Both the position numbers and the translations under genes were made by a program. Below the pieces are notes generated by a model. The model was not told the DNA's origin and did not search any database. It saw only the letters and a list, made by a program, of their open reading frames with translations. A stretch of 64,000 bases of DNA, taken from assembly GCA_032716605.1 (NCBI GenBank), contig CM064495.1, positions 48,319,413-48,383,412 of the forward strand, read 5' to 3'. Origin of the DNA: Paralithodes platypus. Taxonomy: Eukaryota; Arthropoda; Malacostraca; Decapoda; Lithodidae. This document shows, piece by piece, positions 40,201-52,200 of this stretch (its first letter is position 1; each line of letters opens with the position of its first letter).

Positions 40201-43200
40201 TAATATCAGTAGGAGAGTGTATGTAGCTTAAGGAAAAACAAAGTAGAAATAGGCCTACAATAAATTTAAAACTACCTATTAACCCTTTCGCTGCGGGTGA
40301 CGTTCTGGAACGTCCTGGCAAGTTACAGCAATTTCCAGGCTTTAAAAGCCTGTAAAATCCGTAAAAATCGAGTGTCCGTGGGCGGGGGCCCACCTCCGTC
40401 CCTCAGAGCAGCGAGCGGCTCACTGAGGTAGACTGTCTCTCGCGCGGGTCTCTCTCTCTCACAACAGTGTAGCCAAGCGAGCGAGTGCTACCAAATAGCG
40501 GGTTTCCCGCGTTTCACTGGCACCATTGCGGGTGAACCAGACCACGTACGGGGCCCGTTCTGGTCTCATTTTGAAGCTACTTTCGCCTAGTTTTCGGCAG
40601 AATACAGTTCATTTAATGCATATGCTTGATTTTATCATTCAGGAATGCCTGAATATGCCCTAAATAGCCCAAACATAGCCGCAGCCAATGGGTTAAGGAT
40701 AGGGCAAAGGGTGTTCAGCGTTTTTTTTTTTTTTTTGTCCTTTCATCAAGGACAAACTATAATCACCATAATTAGTGTGAATTTTTTGTAATTGCCCCCC
40801 CCCCCCCCCCCCCAAGGACATTCCAAATTTTTGTTCACCACTCAAAACAAATTTGTTTTATAGTTTTAGATGATAGTACATAGTACATGTTGTTGCAATA
40901 CTCTGTGAAATTTGAGACATTTAGACAAATCTCACTATAGAATCACCCCCCCCCCCAATTTTCGGGAAATATACCATATATTACCCTGCACACCATATAT
41001 TTTTTCAATTTACTAGAGCTAACCATGTAAAAAAAAATTCTATTATAAGACTGCAATAAGAGAAAATTAAAAGGCAGATGGGTCACTATTGTAGACTGAT
41101 TATGGTCGAAATATAATAAATACTGGATTACATACAGTAGATGATAGATCAATGATTATGGACTCCAGATTGGGTTTTTTAAGGTATAATTATGATCTGA
41201 TAGACCTATAATGATGCATTATTGCGGGATATACATACCGTAGGCCTATATGATCAAAACATCGAAGAGTATTTCTCCAATTTCGCCATAAAAGAACTAT
41301 GGGAAATATTTATGTGAGGAATTGAAAACAATAATTTTAAAACTATTTCTGAAATGTTTTTAGGACATTTATCATTATAAATAGGCCTACCACAAAATAG
41401 CTTCGATGTATTGGAGATACATGCTTTAGGAATGCTCCATAAATGGTTGATAGGAGTTACACAATATTTGTATTTTTGACGAATTTCTGAAAATAATAGG
41501 CTAAAAAAGATGAGAACAAAATAGCTAAATTGACTAAACTCGGTGAATATGTTTAAAATACATATAAAACTACATTATAAAAAAAAAAAAGCCAAACAAT
41601 AATTTATGGCAGTAGAGTAGGCTACAACGTGGTAAGATCCTGTGTATCGGGCAGAACTGTTTTTCAGATGCCTGTTTACTAAGAAACATTGAACAATATC
41701 TTTACCCTAACCTAGTACCGGTATATTAGTGGAATATTTATGAATGTAAAATGTAAAAATATATTATAACATTACCAAATTATTGAGATATATTGTACAG
41801 GTCTACCCGCTACACAGTATTATACCTACGACTTTTGCGCGTTATTGTTATTAACCCTTTCTGTACCGGCGAAGGATGTCTTTTTAAGTTTCTTCCAGTT
41901 ATATTTAGACGATTTTGTGCAGCTTAAGATGGGCCGGTTTTCTGGACCACTTTCTCCCTCATGTTTAGCCCCATTAGTTTTCAGATGTTAAGATGTTTCC
42001 CCATTAGTTAGTCGATTTTAAGACCTTTCGTGATATTTAGGTGTCGATTTTTTTCCTGGCGAACGATAGTGAGCCTGTAATGTTGGAAGAACTCGCCTTC
42101 GGCCGGGAAATTTTTCTACCGAAAAATTTACAAATTAATCTAGAAGGGGGACCTAATGGATGTTTTTTTAAATTTGTTGGAGGTCTAGGGAGGAAACTAG
42201 AAAAAATAATGAATACATGCAAAAATCGCCCAAAAAGTGAAAAGTGAAAAGGAGGATATGTGGTAGTAAAACGGATTAAGTGAGATAGTTCGAAGCCTGT
42301 TGATAGCTGGAGGCCCTTTATAAACTGTATAAAATCGTCTGATAGTAGCCAATGTAAAGTTAAAAGGACGTCACCGGTACAGAAGGGGTTAATGGGAGCA
42401 TGGCTTCCAAGAGTTAAAAATCAGCATGCCTTTTTTTTTTTTTTTTTGTCCCTATGTAATATGTATTTGGATTGACTCAATAACCACGCAAGATAATGAA
42501 ATGGGGTTTGTTTCATTAGAAAGATAAATAAAAGAGCTTTAATCTGGCCCAACGTTTTTTTTATTTCGATCAGTAATAAACAAATCACTAGCAATTGAAC
42601 ATTACATCTACCTCCTTCTGGTCCACCTTCTTCCTGTACTGGGAGATATTCTGGTGTAATCTGGAACCTGGGGGGGGGGGGGGCGCGCGCGCGCGCGACC
42701 TCTGAGGGTGTCGGGGGGTGATGTTGCTGGGGGGGTATGTCGAGGGTGTTGGAAATGTCTACTGATTATTGTGATATGGTCCCACAATGATAATAAACTG
42801 TATCCTTATAAAACTTGAATTAACTGTATCCTTCTAAAACTTGAATTAACTGTATTCTTATAAAGCTTGAATGAACTGTATTCTTAAAACACATGAATAA
42901 ACTGTATTCATATAAATCTTGAATTAACTGTATTCTTATAAAGCTTGAATTAACTGTATTCTTATAAATCTTGAATTGACTGTATCCTTATACAACTTGG
43001 ATGAACTCTATTCTAATAATACTTGAATTCAGAAGTTTCCAGGCCATAAATGCCGAGAAATGGCAATGACAAAAATAATTAAAAACAATATGAAAATACA
43101 TTAACGCTCGTACGAACCGGCCTCTGAGGGTGCCATTGTTTACAGTGATATCCCCAACAATGTGAGCCCGTACCTTTAGGCCCAGATTTTATCCTGTTCT

Positions 43201-43215
43201 GCGTATAGGCCTAAT

Positions 43216-43247
<32 letters not shown>

Positions 43248-46200
43248 CTAGAGCTCTCTCTCTCATCCAGGCCCTCAAACTCCACTTCACTTAACTCCTT
43301 TCACTTACACATTACGCTATTCAGTGTGCAGTTGGGTCTGAGTACCGGTACATGATTAGATTGCTATCCAGTATTTGATAAATGGATATACAAAATCGTA
43401 GTCATGTACTTAACCTTTAACTGTCTTGATGGTGTAATGTTTAATATCGATGTTTAAAGCTCCAACTTCCTTATAGCCTGAAACTCGCTAGTGGTCAATT
43501 CAGAACATCCTTGAGAGGAAGAGTGGGGTCAGCTTCCCGGGTATATTTGAACAGCGTATTATCACATCGTATCTACAGTAATCTATATAAACTAGGTAAG
43601 AACAGTGAAATTGATGTCAGTCAGTTTTTGGCACTTTCAATCGGATGACGTTACTGTGTTGGTGGTGTAATGGTTTAGATGCTTATGTTCTGGGTGTGGT
43701 GTCCCGAGTTCGAATCCCGGGAGGACCATATGCTTTCATTAGTTTATTCAAGTGCATTGGGGTTTGTAGTTGATGATTAATGTTAAGAACGGGGTGTTAC
43801 TTAACCCTTAACTGACGGCGCGCAACTTATGTCGAGTGAAATAAATATGGACTATGTGGCGGTGCACAACTTATGTTGACCGCCATTTTCAGCACGTAAT
43901 GTTGCTGAGAGAGAGAGCTGAGCGGTGGGACGAGCCTATCAACCCTATGACCGCTCCCCACCACCGCGGTGGACATACTGAACTGTATCCCACCTTCTTC
44001 CCCCCTCCCTCACTCGCTACACAGGGAATTATGTAAGGAAATTACCTAATTATAGGGTTTTTGCACTCGTGTTGCACGATCGTTGCAAGAGAACCAGTGG
44101 TCGTACAAGGATGGTTCGGGTGTCATTGGAAAGCTCTGTTTACGCCCTTTCAGGGATAGATACTTGTTTTACGCTCTGGGTCTTATTTAGGCATGAAAAT
44201 GATCACGTAAACAACCTTATTTAGGGTTAAAAAAAAACGCTGTGCGGTACGGTCAAATAGACCGCCTAGGCTGCCAATAAGGTGTTAATATGCTACAGCC
44301 AGACGATTTTACTCAGTATAGGAGGAGCCTCTAGGATTAAGGGTGGTAAACCGGGGCAATGTTGTTTTGGGGACTGACTTGAGTGTGAGAAATTAGGCTA
44401 CATGAATATCTGAATGAAGTTGAATTGGTTTGGCCATTTATTAAGGGGACCGACCTATTTTTTTTCTTTTCTGTGTAGTAGCCATTCCACCCCATTCAGT
44501 CTACTGTTTTAAGACGCTTATCCTTATTCAGGTATCGATTTACACCTGGCGAGCGATAGCGAGCCAGCATATTTTGGATTATGTTTTAGACAGCTGAATA
44601 AATGTTTACGGTACATTTTCGGTCATTTTCTTACATTATTACGTGTGAAACGAGTGAGAGAGGGTGGAGTACATCTCAGTAGCTCCACGGCCACCGTGGC
44701 GAGCGGTCATGAGGTAACCTACGCTCCTCCCACTGCTCCGCTCTCTCTCAGAGCACATTACGTGCTCAAAATTGCACTCGACAATAGCCGTGACCCGCCA
44801 CATAGGCCACATTTATTTCACTCGACAATAGCCGGGCGCCGCCAGTTAAGGGTTAAACGAGAATATCCTAATATTTAGCCTAAGTCTGACTGGCTTGAAC
44901 CTCTTACCATGCCCCCTTGCCCTTGTCTCTCCTATTATCTGAAATATATCTCCACATACTTCCTTATCATATTTTTCATACATTATCTTAAATGTCCACA
45001 CCGTATGTCAGTCAAGGAAGATCTAAATTAAGGGGGGGTCACCGTTTTTTTTTTATTTGTTCTCTCCTTTTTTTCTCTCTTTCTCTGGCTTGTATCCATT
45101 CAGCCAACTGTTTTAAGACGTTTAATCCCCATCCAGGCGTCGATTTCTTCCTGGCGAGTGAAAGCGAGCCAGCATTGTATGGAGAAATCTGGCTTCGCCG
45201 GAGAAAATTTAGCTTACTGTCAAAACAAAAATTTATATATGGGAAAATATTGACACCTGGATGGGGGTAAACGTCTTAAAACAGTAGGTTGAATGGGGCC
45301 GAATGGATTCAAGCCAAAGAGAGAGGGAGAGAAAGATAAAACAAAAACGAGGTGGGCTCCCTTAATCAGTCATTCCTGATATGATAGACCTGTCAAGGAG
45401 GTCACCATTCTCGTAACTCTCCTCTGCACGTTTTCCACTGCATCAATGTCCATGATTGTGTGTGGATGCCAAATTTGATTTCCCTATTCTAATAGTAGTC
45501 TTATGTGGGTGTATAATGTCTTAAATGCTTCTGCATCCAAACTTACAAAAGTTCTTATTAAATCCACCATTATATTTCCACTGATTTTCTCTGCCAAATA
45601 CCTTCTGAAGTTAAGCTCTGAGTTTATTGCCACTCCTAGATCCTTCTCACAATTTACATATTTCTTTTCTCCAAGCATTTCATATTTGAAGTCTTCCGTC
45701 TGTGATTCACCTATTATCATCTTAATACACTTATCAGGATAAAAACCCAATTGCCATTCTTCAGACCACCTATTCATCTCAGTTATTTCATCCTGTAATT
45801 TTTAACAATCTTCAATATATGTTATCCTTCTAAATGTGTTGTGTCATCCGCATATAGTAGGTATAAGTCACAGCCATGCTTTAAAGACTCTGGTAAATCA
45901 TTAATACTGTATATATAACAATTCGTAATGCAATTATGCTACTTTTCCTTTTATACATAAAACCATGGAGTGAGACATGAGTACGAAATCTTGTGGGCTG
46001 TTTTTAGAAAGAGTGGTAATATGATCTTTCCAAGAAATGCCAACTGAAAAGATACACCTAGAATGTTGAGAGAAGATGAAGGGTTGAGTTGTGTATTGAT
46101 GCAGAATAGTTGATAGTCTTGTGAAAGATTGTGATGGAGAGATAGAGGGAGAAACTGAGTCTTGGAGGCATTGAAAGTAACAAGATATTCTCTGCCTCAT

Positions 46201-49200
46201 TCAGAAATAATTGAAAGGTCAGAAGATAGGCATTATATGGCCTCACCACGTTTGTTTAGGAGTGCTTGCGTGCTAGGTTGATGTGAAAAACTAGTTGAAT
46301 AGTGTAAGGTAGAGTCATCAGCATATGAGTAGATAGGACTAGAGGTACCGTACTGTTGAGATCATTGATAAATATTAGTAAGAGAATTGGAGACAGGACG
46401 GAACCTTGAGGAACACCGGAGTTGATAGGTTGAGGAAATGAACGATGGCCATTCACAATTGCAGCTATGGAGCGGCCTGAAAGGAAATTAGAGACAAAGG
46501 GATAGAAACTGAAGGAGGGTAGTTTGGAAATGAAAGACTTGTGCCAGACTCTATCGAAGGCTTTCGATACTGGTAGGCTATGTCTAGACTCTAGAGCAAT
46601 AGAAAAAATCTCACCGAAATCCCGAAAGGAGAATGACCAAGAGTTAGTAAGATAAGCAAGAAGATCACCAGTAGAGCGGCCCTTAACCCTCTGAGTACCA
46701 GCGACGACAACGTGTCATCGGTAATGTATGTAACGCTAAACCCCACGACGCACAAGTGTCGTCGGGGTTTAATTACTCCGGTCCTATGGCACCTAGAGGG
46801 CTCAGATTTGTATGGGAACTGTGTAAGTATCCCACGCAACCATGCCGATGGTTGAAAACTCTCAAAGTCCAACCGCGTGAGCGCGCCAAAACATGGTTTT
46901 GGGGTGTTTTTGCCTTCAATTTTTTACTCTTGTAAAATCGACTTTCGGGGGCTCCGTAGGACCCCTTTTTGATCGTTTTTTGTTTTGGGGCGGTCCTTCA
47001 TTCCTAACCCATTCGCTATTGTTTCTGGATTTATTTATTTTTCAAAACCTGGTGGTACATTTATTTATAACTAGCTGGGGCTCAGTGGGTAAAGTAAAAC
47101 GTACTGGCGATCTGAAAGTAGATTATGAGAAGATAAATGCTAAAGAAATTTTGAGTTAAGAATAGTTTCAAAAACTTTACAGGTGCAAGAAATGAGAGCA
47201 ATTGGACGATAGTTGGAGGGTTGAGAGCAGTCACCCTTCTTTGGGACAGGTTGAATAAGAGCAAACTTCCAGCATGAAGGAAAGACGTTAGAGGATAGAC
47301 AGAGCCGTAAGAGTTTGCCTAGGTAGGGATTCAGCACGGAAGAATTTTTTTTTAGTACAACAGGAGGAACACCATCCGGTCCGTACGCCTTCTTAGTATT
47401 AAGCCCAGAGAGGGCCGAGAGTACATCCTTCAGCTTTGTCAGTGGAAGAGGTGACGGTGTTACTGTTAGAGTGGAAAAGATGAGGAAGTGAAATTGTTGG
47501 AAAGGTTTTTGGCTAGATGTCAAAAAGCTTGGGAAGAGCTAGAGTTGGAAAGTTGTTGTTGTTGTTGTTCCCCAAGCTGCCTGGCCGAACAGCCCCAAGT
47601 CCCCGAGCAAGGCCAAGGCCACAACCGAGCGCCCCCACAGAACCCCCCCCCGCCGACCACAACAAAGCCTGGGTGACCGAAGCCACTCCATGGCGGGGAG
47701 CTGAGGAGGGTGCGGAAACGCCTGGGAAACCAAAGCCCCACCCAGGGCCCTGTGCCCCTCAGCAATCATGAAGAGAAAGTTGAGGGGCAAAGGAAAAATG
47801 TGACGCTTTGGCTTTCAATCTTGGTAGATTGGGAGGTCAATCCACGGAAGAGACGCCGTCACTTGAGATCTAGAAAATATATAAGTAAAAGGAACAGTCG
47901 GAGTAAGCTATGGGTATGGCAGAGATCGCTCAGTTCTCACTCGGATAGACCAGCCCATCACCACGATAGACCAGCCCATCACCAGAGCATTTGTTATTGG
48001 TAAAAGAGTTTTTGGCGAGTCGAAGAACAGATTTGGCTTGATTCCAGGCAGAAACATATAAAGTACGGGATTCTTCAGTTTCAATGCTTCCTCCTTATTG
48101 CGAACAGGAGTAGAACAAGTGTGAGTAAACCAAAAAATTTGCGAGTTAGTCTGAGAGAAAGAGAATGGGATGTAGGCTATGCTTCTTTGCCCTGAAGGAT
48201 TACCTCAATAATGCACTCGGCACTCTCTGGGGGTCCCCGGGCACGGAAGCAAAAATAATTCCATGTGATATCAAAGAAGTACTGCCGTAGAGCCTCCCTG
48301 TCGGCAGCGCCAAAGTGCCACAAGCGCCGCCAGCTGGGGGGGGGGGGGGGTCAGAAGGCCGTACTGGAGAGACAGGACAGGTGACAGATATAAGGGTATG
48401 ATCGGAGGAGCCCAACGGAAAGAGAAGATTTACATTTTACAGTAGGCTATAAGCAGAAGGATTAGAGGTTAGAAATAAGTCAAGGTCAAGTCATGGGCCG
48501 ATCTCCAGGGCGGTCCGGGAAATGGGTGGGTTGCTTAACTAACTGCTCTAGGTCATTTAGGAAAAAAAAGATGTAGGCTTGTTCACCAGGTTGGTCAGTG
48601 AAGTTAGAGAAGAGCCATTGGTGGTGGTTAACATTGAAATCTCCTTAGATGGAGATTTCAGAGATGGGTAGAATGTGTTCCACTTTAGAAGTAAGATAGT
48701 CAAAGAGTTTTGGATTGTCAGTAGAAGTAGGGGAGAGATAAACAGCACAGATATATTTAGTGAGAGAGTGACAAGATAGCTTAAGCCAGAGAGTTGAGAA
48801 TTAAGAAGAGTCAAAGTTGGGAACACGAGAGCAAGTAAGATTGTTGCGTAGTAGCGTACGTACACGCAACATCCACCTTTGGCTTTGAATTGAGGATAGA
48901 GATAGTAGGAGAATATAGGGAAGGGTTTGCTGTCTGTTGCCTTAGACAACTGAGTTTTGATGAGGAAAAGTAAGTCAGGTTTGGTAGAAGAGAGATGGTG
49001 TTCCACAGAAAGGGAAGTTATAGGAAAGGCCGCGAATGTTACAGAAATGGATAGATAGAGTTGAAGGTAAAGGTCCAGGTTACTTTGAGGAGTTCGTTCC
49101 TGGGGACAGACCCCCACCCCCTGGGACTCCGAGGCTGGGTGTACGGACTACATCATATTGTTTTGTTTTTTTGTTTTTTATGCAAAGGTAGTGTAGTGTG

Positions 49201-52200
49201 TAAGGTGTCTGTAGTATAATGTATTGATAGGAGGAGAAGGTGTTTTGGAGGGCAGGATGGGGTTGCCCTCAATATTGATGAGGCACAGAAAGGATCAGCT
49301 AGGGAGTCCAGGTGGTGAAACAGTAGCTCCAGCTGTCCTTATCAACCACCTAGCACTCCCCGGGATTACCGCCCTGTTCGGCTGGTTCCTACATCCTCCT
49401 CCTAGCAATCTAAAAACACGCCCCCCACTAATTAGTGTTTTTTGGGGATACAGGATGGGTTGAGGAGGGCAAAGCCCCCCATGCCTTATTGAAATTAGCA
49501 TCTATGTTGGCAGTAGGGAGCCTAATTTAAGTTTTACCCCCCAATTTTGGAGCTGCCGCCTTCTATATATATATTTTTTGTTTACAGTGCTTTATATTTG
49601 GTCCCATATAATTAATTTGCAAAGGTAATGACATATAGGCTACAGCGCCTTCTATATATATATATATATATATTTTGTTTTGTTTTACAGTGCTTTATAT
49701 TAGGTCCCATATAATTCATTTGCAAAGGTAATGACATATACAGCAATGTAGTATGGTATATAAGAAACCTATAAAATACGTACTGTTAAAATAGATGGGC
49801 CTAATAACAGGATAACGCAAACGCTTGACTTATACAGAGTATTTCTATGTTCTTATATACCGGTATCTCCCTTATATTACATTTCAGCTCTTAATTGCAT
49901 ATACAGCAATGATGAATATGCTATAACAGACTTATTTGGCAAATAAAGATCGATAGGTGTTCCACTTAACTCCTTCTGTACCGGCGACGTCTTCTTTACA
50001 TTATTCTGGCTACTAGTAGACGATTTTATTCAGTTTTTAAAGGGCTTCCAGCAATTAACAGGCTTCGAACTATCTCACCAAACCCTTTTCACTACCACAG
50101 ATCCTTCTTAAACTGCACAAAATACTCTAAACATTGCTAGAATAAAATTAAGAAGACGTAGCCGGTACGGAAAGGGTTAAGATTGAATAACTCGTAGTCC
50201 GTGCTTTTGTAACTGGGTTACCTATATAATATTTACGGTTGTCTGTCTGTTCTTTATAGTCGGCCGCAGTTTTGGACCTGGGGAGCTGAAACTTTGCATG
50301 TGGGTGTCAATTGACCTGGGTCAGGTCATAGAGGGGTCCCCAGGGTGAAAGGGACAGAGAAAAAGGGCCGTTTGGGGCAGAAGGAGGCCTCCGATCGAAA
50401 AGGTGTATGGAACGAAAGTTGTTCGCAGCCCCCCAAAATGGGGGTACGGATGAGGTCAGATCCAAAATCGGAGGTCATTTAGCGGCCGAAATCGAGGTCG
50501 CCGTTTAATGAGGCACAGGGAGGTCGAGGCCGGTGTGGTAGTAGTGATTGATGATGGTGATTATGGTAGTAGTAGTGATGGTGATTACCCGGGAAAAGCC
50601 GGGTACCCATGCTAGTCTGCAATAATATGTAACGCACGATTTATATCTTTATCAAGGCCACCTATTTTTTATTTCACTAAGTGGAGTACTTCACTTAAAT
50701 TGATGAACAGTTAAGGGGATAGTGCTTGATTTTTGGGCTACTTATGCATATATTTATTTAATTTTGAGTTTCTTCGCTAGTCCTCCTCCAAGCTTAAGAA
50801 AACACCCCCTATACCCCCTTTCAAGATATATTTGTACATTTTTCGGTTGAAAAATGTCCCGGCCGAAGGCCGATTCCTTAAAATATTACAGGCTCGCTAT
50901 CGCTCGTCAGGAAAAAATCTACACGTAATCGGCACGAAAGGTCTTGATATTGACAAAGTAACGGGCGAAAGGTATAACAATCTCCAAACTAGTGAACGAA
51001 TGTCCTAAAATTGCAAAACTAATGGTTATAAACAAGAGGGAGAAGGGGGTCCAGAAAAAGCGAGTAGCCTACCTTCCCCTTGAGTGCTTGCCTTCGCTTT
51101 CACTCGTGCAAGCTCTTCCATAACACGTGAGACAAACTGATGTTGTTATTGTTGTCATCTCTTCCACATACCTTAAGGGGGGGATGGGCGTATTTATATA
51201 TGCTTATTTATTTACATTCGTATTAGTTTTTCAGTTTCCTTCCTAAACCTCCAACAAGCTTAAACAAAAAATAACACCCGAAGACCCCCCTTCAAGATAA
51301 ACTTATACATTTCTCGATAGAAATGTCCCGGCCAAAGGCCGTTTACTACTAGGCTATAATGCAGGCTTGCTATCGCTCGCCAGGAAAAAAATCGACACCT
51401 AAATTGCACGAAAGGTCTTAACCCATTGAGTACCAGGGACGTCCTTTTCATCATATGCTGGTGACCATTAGACGATGTTATTCAGCTTGGGAAGGACCTC
51501 TAGCAATGATAAGGCTTTAAACTATCTCAACCAACCATTTTAACTAACACAGATCCTACCTAAGCTGCATAATGTCTTAATATAGAGCTAGAATAAAATA
51601 TAACACGTCGCTGGTACTCAAAGGGTTAATCTTGACAAAGAAATGGGTCGAAAGGTCTTAATTAGTCAGTTTGGCTATAATAATCGGATACATCAATGTC
51701 GCTAGGAATCTCTTGCACTTAGAGGGATCCTATTTTCATACTAGTAGTATTAACTGGAAACAATATTATAATTTATAAGGGTTTGCATCATTAACCCCTT
51801 CATTACCAGTGATGTCCTTTACAACATATAGGCCTACTGGTAACTATAAGACGATTTTAGTCAGCTTACGAAGGACGTCTAGCCATTAAAAAGCTACAAA
51901 CTATCTAAATTAATAATGTTTAACATATCCTTCCTAAGCTTCATAAAATCGTCTAACTTTAGCTAAAATCAAATACAAATGAAGTCACCGGTTATGAAGA
52001 GAAGGGGTTAATTATATATGAAATAATAGCAACATTTCAGTCAGGGGACATCTTGACGACGTATACAGACTAAACACACATAACAAAGCCACTCCAACAG
52101 CTTCCTCTCTCTCCAACACCCCTTCTCCCCTCTCAACACTCTTCTCTGAGCTAGTGCCGATACAAATGGCCAGTCCTGTATAGAATCGTGAGGTTCAGAG

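Larger units (their letters stand above)
45934..49117 (-). mobile_element. Jockey-like LINE, near full length, decayed and twice interrupted
   Basis: Read on the minus strand. 49117-48557: AP-endonuclease domain (SVEHHLSSTKPDLLFL, YPQFKAKGGCCVYVR). 48440-48000: linker with SHGIIFASVPGD and NQAK. 47523-47096: reverse transcriptase start (KKAYGPDGVPPVVLK, NYRPIALISCTCKVFE, NLLSDRQY). 46680-46256: RSTGDLLAYL, SKAFDRVWHKS, SGVPQGSVL and YADD in a shifted frame. 46250-45934: tail with NASKTQF. Family A (47545-47999) and a TTAA element (46683-47093) are inserted in it. Stops and frameshifts show it is dead. Confidence 0.92.

Noticed and set aside
46893..47159. An 88-codon frame resembling a membrane protein
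   Set aside because: It straddles the end of a TTAA element and antisense LINE sequence.
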